From Roseburia_C sp900315735 (GTDB lineage: Bacteria; Bacillota; Clostridia; Lachnospirales; Lachnospiraceae), in NCBI GenBank assembly GCA_052118425.1, contig JBQKHF010000019.1: DNA of 60,347 bases. One strand, given 5' to 3'. The position numbers and the translations under genes were made by a program. Each line of letters begins with the position of its first letter. The stretch's first letter is position 1. Shown piece after piece: positions 1-8,399 of the stretch. The notes beneath the pieces are model-generated. The model made no database searches and had not been told where the DNA came from. It saw nothing but the letters and a program-made list of their open reading frames with translations.

Positions 1-118
1 AAAGGCGTTAGTAGCTTGAACGAAAGTGAAAGCCAGCGTCTTTAGGCGCTGGCCGGTAACAAAGGCTTATAGCCGCTGAGCAAACCACCCGTTTGACGGG
101 TGGTAATGATTTATGTAA
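1..118 (+). mobile_element. Probable right end of an IS200/IS605-type element with TnpB guide-RNA scaffold (partial)
   Basis: The window opens in a stretch with three consecutive hairpins: a 7-bp stem at about 32-53 (GCCAGCG with CGCTGGC), a short GGCT/AGCC stem at about 64-74, and an 8-bp stem with a 5-base loop at about 85-105 (ACCACCCG with CGGGTGGT). A strong subterminal hairpin shortly before the element end is how IS200/IS605 right ends are built, and the preceding structured stretch is where TnpB omega RNAs lie. Frame 1 stays open from base 1 to a stop at 43-45, which could be the last residues of a TnpB-like protein entering from the left. The family assignment rests on recalled appearance, not on a visible transposase. 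Alternatively the last hairpin is the terminator of the minus-strand gene ending at 139. Confidence 0.45.
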
Positions 119-138
119 ATAAATGTAAAGGCTTAAAT

Positions 139-1020
139 TTAGATTTCCATCAGGAAGTGAATTGTTCCGAATGGGAAAATAATAGGAAATACATAAATCT
201 TAGTAGCATTTGTAAGCTTTTCTTCTTCATGAACTTCCGGAGGACATAAGTTTAATTCCAGAGAAAATTCATTAGACATATTTACATTGAATAATCCGTT
301 GTGAAGATTTAAGAAATCTTCGATAGAAGCTTTTACATACTCATCGAATTCCTGAAATTCTTCTTTGGCATAACGGGATGCAAAAGCAATCGCAACGGTT
401 TTGCTCATGTCTACACCAGAGTTAAAAGCAAGTAAACCTTCATCCTTCTGGGTAACACAATAGTTTGTCATGTACTCGGATTTCATCAGTGGATTTAATG
501 GTGTGAAATCCTTTCCGATAAAACGAACGATATCATTGAAGAGAAGATTAAGGTATGCAACAATCTTTCCGGACATATCAGAATCATCAAAGTGGAAGAA
601 CTTATGAATCAGTTTCTCAACCATATCATTTTGTTCATTTGCAACATTCAAATCTTCAATTTCATTACTTGCCTGATATTCTGCAAGTAAATCTTCGAAC
701 TGGCTGTTAGTAAGCAGTCCGTCTTCAATCAAAATCTGACCTAACAGCAGATAATCCGGTTTCTGGGAAGAGAGTAGTTCGTCCACCTGTTCTTTGGTAA
801 GGTATCCACCTTCAATGGCAATTTCACCGAATTTTTTATCTTCGTGAGTCTGACGGCATACGATCGCATCTACCTGAGAAGCATTTAAAAAGCCGGCATG
901 AATTGCCAGAGTTCCCAATTTCAGATAGGAAGAGGACTGTCTCTCTAATGCATCAACCAGCTTATCAGCAGGAACAGCACCTTTGCTTAAAAGAAAGTTT
1001 CCAAAAAACTGTGTATACAT
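139..1020 (-). CDS. CheX-like protein with N-terminal MshEN-type repeats
   Basis: A 293-residue cytosolic protein. The N-terminal 115 residues contain four copies of a pattern like FG/LG-x3-(L/I)-x3-G-x-L-x6-L-x3-Q, with copies starting near residues 6, 35, 64 and 92. This resembles the half-modules of MshEN (GspE-II N-terminal) domains, some of which bind cyclic-di-GMP; the conserved arginine of the binding motif is not obvious. The C-terminal 150 residues resemble the CheX/CheC phosphatase fold, with an NLHNG stretch where CheX has its E-x2-N motif, so phosphatase activity is uncertain. It lies 3 bases downstream of a CheY-like gene on the same strand, which suggests a matched pair: a receiver and a protein that reads or dephosphorylates it. 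Start ATG is at 1020. Confidence 0.65.
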   Translation of the reverse strand: MYTQFFGNFLLSKGAVPADKLVDALERQSSSYLKLGTLAIHAGFLNASQVDAIVCRQTHEDKKFGEIAIEGGYLTKEQVDELLSSQKPDYLLLGQILIEDGLLTNSQFEDLLAEYQASNEIEDLNVANEQNDMVEKLIHKFFHFDDSDMSGKIVAYLNLLFNDIVRFIGKDFTPLNPLMKSEYMTNYCVTQKDEGLLAFNSGVDMSKTVAIAFASRYAKEEFQEFDEYVKASIEDFLNLHNGLFNVNMSNEFSLELNLCPPEVHEEEKLTNATKIYVFPIIFPFGTIHFLMEI

Positions 1021-1023
1021 AAA

Positions 1024-1401
1024 TTATCTCCCTTCAAAATGATTCTTCAGTACTCGTTCAATCTGCTCGACATTCAATGGTTTCTGGATGAAATCTTTTG
1101 CACCGGCTTCAATCGCATTCTTTAACTGAGCCTGTGTACCAACAGAAGATACGATAATAATAACCGCTTTCGGGTCAATTTCTGTAATTTCTTTAACAGA
1201 AGCAATACCATCTTTAACCGGCATAACAATATCAAGGAAAATGATATCAGGTTTATCGGATTTAAATTTGTCAATTGCCTCCTGACCATTTGCTGCCTCT
1301 ACAAAAGTTGTTCCGCCATATTGTGCAATGACATCTTTTAACTGTTTTCTTGCCAGAATGGAATCGTCTCCAATCAGGATCTTTGCTTCGTCTAATTTCA
1401 T
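1024..1401 (-). CDS. CheY-like single-domain response regulator
   Basis: A stand-alone receiver domain of 125 residues without an output domain. All signature residues are present: acidic pair D12-D13, phosphoacceptor D57 in FLDIVMP, S85 at the conserved Ser/Thr position and K107 in the FIQKP loop. It is expected to be phosphorylated by a histidine kinase that is not in this window and to act by protein contact. The start was set at the ATG at 1401 because a GGAGGG ribosome-binding site sits just upstream; an in-frame TTG 15 bases earlier would put that site inside the gene. It is the first gene of a two-gene unit with the CheX-like gene. Confidence 0.85.
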   Translation of the reverse strand: MKLDEAKILIGDDSILARKQLKDVIAQYGGTTFVEAANGQEAIDKFKSDKPDIIFLDIVMPVKDGIASVKEITEIDPKAVIIIVSSVGTQAQLKNAIEAGAKDFIQKPLNVEQIERVLKNHFEGR

Positions 1402-1447
1402 ATATAATCCCTCCAAATATAACTAGAATAATTAGAACTTACTACTA

Positions 1448-1476
1448 TACTACAATAGTTGACCAAAAGTTTCAAT
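1448..1476 (-). promoter_or_regulatory. Probable sigma-A promoter of the response regulator/CheX-like unit
   Basis: Read on the minus strand, TTGAAA at 1476-1471 and TAGTAT at 1453-1448 are separated by 17 bases. They lie about 50 bases upstream of the response-regulator start. Confidence 0.55.
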
Positions 1477-1546
1477 GGTTTTTTCGACAAAATTCGTTGT
1501 TTTGCATAAAAAATAAGTTGAAATAGAAGATTATATGATAAATATG

Positions 1547-1576
1547 TTCACATAGCAGCAAAAAGTGTGGTAAGAT
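1547..1576 (+). promoter_or_regulatory. Possible sigma-A promoter of the small membrane protein gene
   Basis: TTCACA at 1547-1552 and TAAGAT at 1571-1576 are separated by 18 bases. A TG dinucleotide one base before the -10 element gives it an extended -10 form. It lies 41 bases before the start codon at 1618. Confidence 0.45.
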
Positions 1577-1617
1577 AGAGCAGAATCAGGAAAAAAGAGT
1601 AAAAGAGGTTATATATT

Positions 1618-1962
1618 ATGAAAGTAAACTGGAATTTAGTGGTAGACGTGGTAGTGGCACTGGTAGGTGTCTATGTTCTTATGAATGGCATATGGATGAA
1701 AAGCACCGGAAAGACCAGCAGCCTTCTGGCTACACCGGAAGAGTTAAAGAAATGTAAGCACCCGGAGAAAATAAGAGAAGAAGTAACACCAAAGATGCTT
1801 CTTTGCGGATGCCTTGCAATAGCATACGGTGTTGTAACAGCATTAGGTGAAACTGTATTCAAATTACCGATTATTATCAAATCGGGAATCCTGTTGTTAC
1901 TGGTGTTATCCTGCCTGTTTTTAGTCAGTGCATTAAAGAATGCCAGAGAGAAGTATTTATAA
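1618..1962 (+). CDS. Small membrane protein of unknown function
   Basis: A 114-residue protein with three likely membrane segments, at about residues 7-25, 59-76 and 85-105. The loop after the first segment is hydrophilic and Lys/Glu-rich. I do not recognise the family. It has its own promoter-like sequence, a GAGG ribosome-binding site, and a strong terminator after it, so it is probably transcribed alone. It is divergent from the chemotaxis-like pair and convergent with citrate synthase. Cysteines at about 46, 62 and 64 are noticeable, but no known motif is formed. Confidence 0.7.
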   Translation: MKVNWNLVVDVVVALVGVYVLMNGIWMKSTGKTSSLLATPEELKKCKHPEKIREEVTPKMLLCGCLAIAYGVVTALGETVFKLPIIIKSGILLLLVLSCLFLVSALKNAREKYL

Positions 1963-2010
1963 GAAATATAAAAAAGTATTAAAAAATATTTATTTAAAAT
2001 AATTTATAAA

Positions 2011-2062
2011 AAAACTGTAGTTTATATCCGAAAGTAATGCCGGATAAGAACTACAGTTTTTT
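2011..2062. terminator. Bidirectional intrinsic terminator
   Basis: AAAACTGTAGTT at 2011-2022 pairs with AACTACAGTTTT at 2049-2060. Inner pairing TATCCG/CGGATA extends the stem, and A and T runs flank it. It lies between the membrane-protein gene (plus) and citrate synthase (minus) and can serve both. Confidence 0.8.
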
Positions 2063-2110
2063 GATGCCAGGCAGCCATAAGGAGCTGCCGGTGGCAGGTT
2101 ATATATAGGT

Positions 2111-3472
2111 TTAACGTTTGTCAATCGGAACATATTCCTTACGTTCGCCAATGTTACGATAGGCAGGACGCATAATTTTTCCGTTCTGGGAAAGCTCTTC
2201 TAAGCGGTGAGCACTCCAGCCTGCAATTCTTGCAATGGCGAAAATCGGAGTATAGAGCTCTAACGGAAGGTCGAGCATATGATAAACAAAGCCACTGAAG
2301 AAGTCTACGTTAGGACTTACACCTTTATAGATTTTACGTTCTTTCGCAATAATTTCCGGTGCAAGACGTTCTACTAAGGAGTAGAGTGCAAATTCTTTTT
2401 CGTATCCCTTTTCCTGGGAAAGCCGTTCTACGAAGCCACGGAAGATAACTGCTCGTGGGTCGGAAAGAGAATATACCGCATGACCCATTCCATAGATAAG
2501 ACCGGCATGGTCAAAAGCTTCTTTATGAAGAAGAGCAGTAAGATATTTGCTGACTTCTTCCTCGTCAGTCCAGTCTTTTACGGTACGTTTCATATCTTCA
2601 AACATCTGAACCACTTTGATATTGGCACCACCATGTTTCGGTCCCTTCAGGGAACCAAGGGATGCTGCAATAACAGAATAAGTATCGGTTCCGGAGGAAG
2701 ATACCAGATGGGTAGTGAAGGTAGAGTTATTTCCACCGCCGTGTTCCATATGTAAGATTAATGCGATATCTAAAAGCTTTGCCTCTAATGGAGTATATTT
2801 ACTGTCTGGCCGCAGAATATGAAGAATTGTCTCTGCAGTAGATAATTCCGGCTGCGGGGTATGAATATAAAGACTGGCACCATCATGATAATGGCGGTAA
2901 GCCTGATAACCATATACAGAAAGCAGTGGGAATAAGCTGATAAGCTGTAAGCACTGTCTCAATACATTTGGAAGTGAAATATCATCGGCACGGTCATCAT
3001 AGGAATAAAGTGTAAGCACACTTCGTGCCAGCGTATTCATCATATCTTTACTTGGAGCCTTCATAATAATATCACGTACAAAACTGGTTGGAAGTGTACG
3101 GTATTCGGAAAGCAGTCCACAGAAGCTTTTTAACTGTTCTTTGGTTGGAAGTTCACCAAACATCAGAAGATAAGCACATTCTTCAAATCCAAAATGGCTG
3201 TCCGGTGCAATTCCCTTTACTAAATCTTTTACATTATATCCGCGGTAATAAAGTTCGCCCTCAGCCGGAACGTATTCTCCATTTACCAGCTTGGTAGAGC
3301 ATACATCAGAAATATGTGTAAGTCCTACGAGAACACCCTTTCCGTTTAAATCACGAAGACCACGGTTTACATTATATTTCGTATATAATTCAGAAGGAAT
3401 GATGGATGATGCGGAGCATTTATTCGCAAGTTCCATTATTTCCGGTGTGATGTCATAAAAACGTCCTGTCAT
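2111..3472 (-). CDS. gltA: Citrate synthase
   Basis: Condenses oxaloacetate and acetyl-CoA to citrate, supplying 2-oxoglutarate and glutamate synthesis in an anaerobe. The protein is 453 residues. The active-site residues are visible: His in GPKHGGAN (about H280), His in GMGHAVY (about H331) and Asp in VDFFSG (about D390). The start was placed at 3472 because an AGAGGAGG ribosome-binding site lies just upstream; an in-frame ATG 39 bases further out is less likely. It is a single gene, not accompanied by aconitase or isocitrate dehydrogenase here. In the usual GFGHRVY motif this protein has GMGHAVY, so the phenylalanine and the arginine are replaced by Met and Ala; this variant occurs in some clostridial-type synthases as far as I recall. 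Confidence 0.92.
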   Translation of the reverse strand: MTGRFYDITPEIMELANKCSASSIIPSELYTKYNVNRGLRDLNGKGVLVGLTHISDVCSTKLVNGEYVPAEGELYYRGYNVKDLVKGIAPDSHFGFEECAYLLMFGELPTKEQLKSFCGLLSEYRTLPTSFVRDIIMKAPSKDMMNTLARSVLTLYSYDDRADDISLPNVLRQCLQLISLFPLLSVYGYQAYRHYHDGASLYIHTPQPELSTAETILHILRPDSKYTPLEAKLLDIALILHMEHGGGNNSTFTTHLVSSSGTDTYSVIAASLGSLKGPKHGGANIKVVQMFEDMKRTVKDWTDEEEVSKYLTALLHKEAFDHAGLIYGMGHAVYSLSDPRAVIFRGFVERLSQEKGYEKEFALYSLVERLAPEIIAKERKIYKGVSPNVDFFSGFVYHMLDLPLELYTPIFAIARIAGWSAHRLEELSQNGKIMRPAYRNIGERKEYVPIDKR

Positions 3473-3695
3473 ATTGTTCCTCCTCTTTGCATTATTTACA
3501 TATGTTATCATATTTCAGTTGTAGAAAACAAGAAAAAAGCGTAAATTTTAAAGAAAGTTTAAAATTGTTTTCTAAAAATTTTAGAATTATAGGAAGATAG
3601 TACTAATATAAAAACGTTTCTCCGATAAAACGCTTTTTACTGGATAAATTACAGAATATATATTACAATTAAGAAAAAATACCGGAGGCATAGAA

Positions 3696-4340
3696 ATGGA
3701 AAAAGAAGAATTATATCGTTATGTGGACCATACTGCATTAAAAGCCTTAACCACATGGGAAGACATAGAAAAATTATGTGAAGAAGCAATAAAATACCAT
3801 ACCGCATCGGTCTGTATCCCAAGCTGTTACATCAGCCGGGTGAAAGAAACTTACGGTGATAAAATAAATATCTGTACCGTAGTAGGATTTCCGTTGGGTT
3901 ATGCGAACACCGAAGGAAAGCTGGCAGAGACAAAGAAAGCATTAGAAGACGGAGCAGACGAAATTGATATGGTAATTAATATCTGTGATGTAAAAAATGG
4001 TGCATATGATAAAGTAGAAGATGAAATCCGTCTTTTAAAAGAAGCAACAGGGGATAAAATCTTAAAAGTTATCATCGAAACCTGTTATCTTACAAAAGAA
4101 GAAAAGATTGCCATGTGTCATGCAGTAACCAATGCCGGGGCAGATTTTATCAAGACATCCACCGGATTTGGAACGGCTGGTGCTACCATGGAAGATGTAT
4201 TATTAATGAAAGAACACATTGGAGCAGATGTTAAGATTAAGGCAGCCGGAGGAATCCGCACCAAAGAAGATATGGAAAATTATATTAAGGCAGGCTGTGC
4301 AAGGCTTGGCACAAGCTCTGCAGTTGATATCTTGGGATAG
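3696..4340 (+). CDS. deoC: Deoxyribose-phosphate aldolase
   Basis: Cleaves 2-deoxyribose-5-phosphate to acetaldehyde and glyceraldehyde-3-phosphate in deoxynucleoside catabolism. The protein is a TIM barrel of 214 residues, the normal size. The Schiff-base lysine is K153 in FIKTSTG; K182 in IKAAGG and D91 complete the catalytic set. A GGAGG ribosome-binding site precedes the ATG. It lies about 80 bases upstream of cytidine deaminase on the same strand, consistent with a nucleoside salvage pair. Confidence 0.95.
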   Translation: MEKEELYRYVDHTALKALTTWEDIEKLCEEAIKYHTASVCIPSCYISRVKETYGDKINICTVVGFPLGYANTEGKLAETKKALEDGADEIDMVINICDVKNGAYDKVEDEIRLLKEATGDKILKVIIETCYLTKEEKIAMCHAVTNAGADFIKTSTGFGTAGATMEDVLLMKEHIGADVKIKAAGGIRTKEDMENYIKAGCARLGTSSAVDILG

Positions 4341-4423
4341 CAGACATTTTAATATAATAGAAAGCTATAAGATAACGGAGAAAATAGCAGAACCGGAAAC
4401 ATTTTCAGAAAAGGGTGAGCGTC

Positions 4424-4831
4424 ATGGAATTAGACAGAAAAAAATTAGTAGAAGCAGCAAAAGAAGCAAAAAAATATTCCTATGCACCGTATTCCAATTT
4501 TCATGTAGGTGCAGCACTTTATTGTAAGGATGGCAGTATCTATACCGGCTGTAATATTGAAAATGCAGCATTTACACCCACAAACTGTGCAGAGCGGACA
4601 GCAGTTTTTAAGGCGGTATCCGAAGGAAAGAAAGAATTTTTAGCCATTGCTGTAGTGGGAGACAAGGAAGAACCCCTTACACCTTGCGGTGTCTGCCGGC
4701 AGGTACTGACAGAGTTTGTAGATGGAAGCACCTTTGAGGTAATTATGGAAGATGGAGCTGGTGGCATCAAAGTTATGAAATTAGAAGAGCTTTTTCCGGC
4801 ATCCTTTTCACCGAAAGATCTGCAATCATAA
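4424..4831 (+). CDS. cdd: Cytidine deaminase
   Basis: Deaminates cytidine and deoxycytidine to uridine and deoxyuridine. The protein is 135 residues, typical of the homotetrameric class with three zinc cysteines. The motifs are C55-A-E57 in TNCAERTA, where E57 is the proton shuttle, and C88-x2-C91 in PCGVC. The start at ATG 4424 is favoured because an AAGGGTG ribosome-binding site lies 6 bases upstream; the GTG at 4415 overlaps that site. It is probably co-transcribed with deoC. Confidence 0.93.
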   Translation: MELDRKKLVEAAKEAKKYSYAPYSNFHVGAALYCKDGSIYTGCNIENAAFTPTNCAERTAVFKAVSEGKKEFLAIAVVGDKEEPLTPCGVCRQVLTEFVDGSTFEVIMEDGAGGIKVMKLEELFPASFSPKDLQS

Positions 4832-4861
4832 ATTGTTCCACAATTTGACAGGAATTTTACA

Positions 4862-4890
4862 TTGAAAAACGACACATATTAGAGTATAAT
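4862..4890 (+). promoter_or_regulatory. Sigma-A promoter of the 6S RNA
   Basis: TTGAAA at 4862-4867, a 17-base spacer, then TATAAT at 4885-4890. The predicted start, near 4897, is just 5' of the structured RNA. Confidence 0.7.
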
Positions 4891-4896
4891 AACAAT

Positions 4897-5100
4897 TACA
4901 AAAAGCAAATAGTTTTATGCCTGGGATGTTCGACACGCCTGTTATTTTGAACCTACATTTACTTTAAACGGGATTCCAATATCTCCAATAGGATGTCAGG
5001 CCTCCGTTTGCAGTGGAAGGCAGAGTATTGGTTGAGGTTACCCACCTAGCTTTGCTAGGAGTCAAAATACAGGAAACGGCATTTTGGGTATATTTGCTAA
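4897..5100 (+). ncRNA. ssrS: 6S RNA
   Basis: There is no convincing coding frame here, but the two ends fold onto each other as in 6S RNA. CCTGGGATG at about 4920-4928 pairs, with several G-U pairs, with CATTTTGGG at about 5080-5090. Further in, CCTGTTATTTTGA pairs with TCAAAATACAGG near 5062-5073. The interior stays largely unpaired, as expected for the open-complex mimic. The 5' part contains GATGTTCG, which also occurs near the 5' end of the E. coli 6S RNA. 6S RNA binds sigma-A RNA polymerase holoenzyme and down-tunes promoters in slow growth, with product-RNA synthesis from the bubble. Its own promoter is visible. The exact 3' end is uncertain, and RNA may extend to the terminator at 5250. 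Confidence 0.8.
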
Positions 5101-5220
5101 AGATAAGGTATGAAGGAACGAAAGAATCTTTGTGTACAAAAGAATCATAAGGTACAGAAGATAAACATATAGTATACCAAAGAAGCATGTTTACAAAAGA
5201 ACCTAAAATACAAAAGAGAA

Positions 5221-5250
5221 AAAAGAAGCTGCTGAAAAGCAGCTTCTTTT
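5221..5250. terminator. Hairpin terminator between the 6S RNA and the SpoIID-like gene
   Basis: AAAAGAAGCTGCT at 5221-5233 pairs perfectly with AGCAGCTTCTTTT at 5238-5250 around a GAAA loop. The U-rich tail is within the stem, so strength as a terminator is moderate. It ends 26 bases before the next start codon. Confidence 0.65.
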
Positions 5251-5276
5251 CTGCAACAGACAATAAAGGAGTTATT

Positions 5277-7505
5277 ATGCGAAAAGTAAAAAATAAAAAA
5301 AGTAATTATCTGTTGCTGGTTTGTGGAGTGATTCTGGTTCTTCTGATGGTTTTTCTGATAACGGATACAAAAGGGGAAAAGAAGGGGTATTCAGAAGGTG
5401 TTGTTTATCGAAATGAGATTCCAGCCCTGCTGCAGTTTACTTACTATTCCAAGGAAGAATGGGCTGAGAAACTGCCACAACAGGGAACACTTACCTATGA
5501 GGATGTAAGTGAAATACTGGAACTGCTTCATTTAAAAGAATATATTCCTTTGGATGCTTCGAAAAAGAACATCGACCGGGCAGCCTGGTTTGCCATATAT
5601 GATGAGATTTTAAGTTATCTTGATACCGATGCGTCTGTCTTAAAAAAGGACATTCTTGTACTGGAAAAAGAAAAAAAGCAGCTTACGACACAGGATGGAA
5701 CTTATACCATCACCGCTAATCCGAAGTGGTATCAGAAGCTGCACAGCTATGGCATTTACCTGATGGAGGATAAAGTAATCGGGGTTGCCACAAAGGATAA
5801 AGAGGATGTGGCACTGAAGAATGCCTATCTTATTTCTAATATAGAAGGAGAACTTACTTTTCTTTATCAGGGGGAAGAATACCAGCTGCCGGTTGATACC
5901 GAGGAAGATTTATCCAATGTTGTAGCAGACATTTCCCTAAGTGCAAAAGAGATACATAAAATCAGCCGCAAGGAAGATACCATTACCGGAAAGCTGATTT
6001 CAAAAACAGATACCGCAATGGAGATTAAGGGATATGGACAAGTTGCAATAGATGCAGCCATGAAAATCTATGCAACTTATGATGGAATCCGGGAAGTCTC
6101 TATGGATGCACTGATGTTGGAAAACATGGAAATCACATTTGTGGTGGCAGAAAAACAAATCTGCGCCATTCTTCTGACAGAGCCTGCCAAAATAGAAAAT
6201 ATCCGTGTACTGTTATTAGAAAATGACAGCATGTTCCGCTCTGACGTATCCTTAGTATCAGATGTGCCGGTGCATCTTTATTATGGAGAAACGGAAACTG
6301 TATTAGAAGCAGGCAGCGTGATTACGGCGTCCAATTATGCCAATATACTTGCAACATCGTCTGTTTCATTAGTCGCAGAGGATGGCACATCGCCATTCTA
6401 TTTTACAGACAATCAGGGCAGCCGCATATCTCCGGCTTATGCAGGCAGCATGGAGCTTCGTATGTATCCGGAAGGATATACAGTGGTAAATGTAGTTGAT
6501 TTAGAATCCTATGTAAAGGGCGTTATCCCCAGTGAGGTTCCATCTTCTTATGGAATCGAAGCACTAAAAGCGCAGGCAGTCTGTGCCAGAAGCTATGCTT
6601 ATATCCAGATGATGCACAATAAATATGAAGCCTATGGAGCACATGTAGATGACAGCGTGAATTTTCAGGTGTATAATAAGCAGAATCAGACGCCGGAAAC
6701 CGTGGCAGCGGTAGATGAGACAAAGGGGCAGGTGCTTTCTTATAAGGGTGATATTATAGAGACCTATTATTATTCCACTTCCTATGGTCATACCGGAGAT
6801 TACGAAGCCTGGAATCTTGACAAAGATTCCTATGGTTATTTGCATGGCGTCTGGGTACGCAGTGAAGAAAATCCCATTGATTTATCGGATGAGAAAAGCT
6901 TCTCGGATTATATCAGTAACATAGACAATGCCTGCTATGAATCGGATTTAAAATATTTCCGTTGGAATACCGTGCTTGATTTTCAGGGAAAAGATGAGAC
7001 ACTGCTTCATACCATAGCAGACAGGAAAGAGCACCAGCCGGAAGCAATTACTTATTATAAAGATGCTGCTAAGACAGAAACGACAGACAGCTGCAGTAAC
7101 TTTGGTGCATTGCAGACAATAAAAGTGGTAAACCGCAATCCAAGTGGTGTGATATTAGAACTGGAACTTGATTTTCAAAATGGTGTCGTCAGCGTACAGT
7201 CCGAATATAATATGCGTGCAATTTTAGGCTGCGGCATCACAAATATTAACCTTTTGGATGGAAGCACTGTGGAAATGAGTATTCTGCCCAGTGCCTATAT
7301 CAGCATTGGAAATAACGGTGACGGAACCTATGCCGTCCATGGCGGCGGTTATGGTCATGGAATCGGCATGAGCCAGAATGGAGCACAAAAGCTTTGCGAG
7401 CAGGGCTTTGATTATAAGAAAATATTAAATTATTTTTATCAGGATACAGAACTGACGGAATTATATCAGCCAGAAAATTCGACGATGGAAGAAGGGGGGG
7501 CATAG
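5277..7505 (+). CDS. SpoIID/LytB-domain membrane-anchored protein
   Basis: A 742-residue protein with an N-terminal membrane anchor (about 11-29) and a large outward-facing part. A SpoIID/LytB domain starts near residue 390. It contains VDLESYVKGVIPSEVP, where E420 matches the catalytic glutamate of SpoIID lytic transglycosylases, followed by ALKAQAVCARSYA, and the domain closes with GYGHGIGMSQNGAQ at about 691-704. The 360 residues before the domain are not recognised. SpoIID remodels peptidoglycan during spore engulfment, while LytB-type relatives act on vegetative walls; which role applies here is inference. It is much longer than B. subtilis SpoIID (about 340 residues). The start at 5277 has an AAAGGAG ribosome-binding site. 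It overlaps no gene but is only 2 bases from the BrkB gene. Confidence 0.85.
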   Translation: MRKVKNKKSNYLLLVCGVILVLLMVFLITDTKGEKKGYSEGVVYRNEIPALLQFTYYSKEEWAEKLPQQGTLTYEDVSEILELLHLKEYIPLDASKKNIDRAAWFAIYDEILSYLDTDASVLKKDILVLEKEKKQLTTQDGTYTITANPKWYQKLHSYGIYLMEDKVIGVATKDKEDVALKNAYLISNIEGELTFLYQGEEYQLPVDTEEDLSNVVADISLSAKEIHKISRKEDTITGKLISKTDTAMEIKGYGQVAIDAAMKIYATYDGIREVSMDALMLENMEITFVVAEKQICAILLTEPAKIENIRVLLLENDSMFRSDVSLVSDVPVHLYYGETETVLEAGSVITASNYANILATSSVSLVAEDGTSPFYFTDNQGSRISPAYAGSMELRMYPEGYTVVNVVDLESYVKGVIPSEVPSSYGIEALKAQAVCARSYAYIQMMHNKYEAYGAHVDDSVNFQVYNKQNQTPETVAAVDETKGQVLSYKGDIIETYYYSTSYGHTGDYEAWNLDKDSYGYLHGVWVRSEENPIDLSDEKSFSDYISNIDNACYESDLKYFRWNTVLDFQGKDETLLHTIADRKEHQPEAITYYKDAAKTETTDSCSNFGALQTIKVVNRNPSGVILELELDFQNGVVSVQSEYNMRAILGCGITNINLLDGSTVEMSILPSAYISIGNNGDGTYAVHGGGYGHGIGMSQNGAQKLCEQGFDYKKILNYFYQDTELTELYQPENSTMEEGGA

Positions 7506-7507
7506 GC

Positions 7508-8362
7508 TTGATCTGGAAACTGATTGGAAATGTAAAATCATTTTTAGATAAATGCAAACGGGATAATATCAATGCATTTGCGGCACAGGCAGCATTTTTT
7601 ATCCTGTTATCCAGCATCCCGTTTCTTATGGTGTTCAGTTCCCTGTTACAGTATACTCCTGTAACAGAAGGAATGATTTTACAAATCGTAAATGAAACAA
7701 TGCCGGAATACATTGCACCGTTTCTTGTAAATATTATCAATGAAGTCTACACCAAATCCTTTGGAATTGTATCGATTGCGGCTATCGCAGCGGTGTGGTC
7801 GGCAGCCAAGGGCGTACAGTATATGGCTAACGGACTGAATGTGGTAAATGATATTGTGGAGACCAGAAACTGGTTTGTGCTCCGTTTCTGGGCAATCATC
7901 TATACCATTGTATTTGTCATTGCCATTGTAATTTCGCTGGTGCTGCTGGTATTCGGTAAATCACTGGAACATCTTCTTGTGAAACATATTCCGATTATGA
8001 CACATATTGTAAGCCTCATATTTGAACGGGGAAGCCTGATTATGATACTGGTATTAATCGTTCTCTTTGTAGTGATTTTTACATTGATACCAAACCGCAA
8101 GGCGACCTTTCGTTCCCAGCTTCCGGGGGCAGTGCTTTGTGCCATTGCCTGGTATGTATTTTCCATCGGATTATCCATCTATGTGGACTATTTTAACGGA
8201 TTTTCCATGTATGGCAGTCTGACTACACTGGTCTTGATTATGCTGTGGATGTATTTTTGCATGTATATTCTGATGCTTTGTGCGGAATTCAATGTTGTAT
8301 TTGACGAATATATCGCAGGCTTTATGCAGCGTAAGAAGGAGCAGAAACGGGATAAAAAATAA
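7508..8362 (+). CDS. YihY/BrkB family membrane protein
   Basis: A 284-residue integral membrane protein with six hydrophobic segments, spread over about residues 25-50, 85-105, 125-150, 180-200, 205-230 and 240-265. The family motif region FAAQAAFFILLSSIPF is at about 23-38. Members have been called BrkB or YihY; the earlier assignment as RNase BN is not accepted, and the molecular role is unknown. The start is a TTG at 7508, two bases after the stop of the SpoIID-like gene and preceded by a run of seven G residues that acts as ribosome-binding site, so the two genes are translationally linked. Confidence 0.85.
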   Translation: MIWKLIGNVKSFLDKCKRDNINAFAAQAAFFILLSSIPFLMVFSSLLQYTPVTEGMILQIVNETMPEYIAPFLVNIINEVYTKSFGIVSIAAIAAVWSAAKGVQYMANGLNVVNDIVETRNWFVLRFWAIIYTIVFVIAIVISLVLLVFGKSLEHLLVKHIPIMTHIVSLIFERGSLIMILVLIVLFVVIFTLIPNRKATFRSQLPGAVLCAIAWYVFSIGLSIYVDYFNGFSMYGSLTTLVLIMLWMYFCMYILMLCAEFNVVFDEYIAGFMQRKKEQKRDKK

Positions 8363-8363
8363 C

Positions 8364-8392
8364 TTGAAGTTTTAGAAACCCTGTGGTAATAT
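8364..8392 (+). promoter_or_regulatory. Sigma-A promoter of the pheST operon
   Basis: TTGAAG at 8364-8369, a 17-base spacer, then TAATAT at 8387-8392, with TG one base before the -10. It starts directly after the BrkB stop codon and precedes the T-box leader. Confidence 0.6.
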
Positions 8393-8399
8393 AACATTT

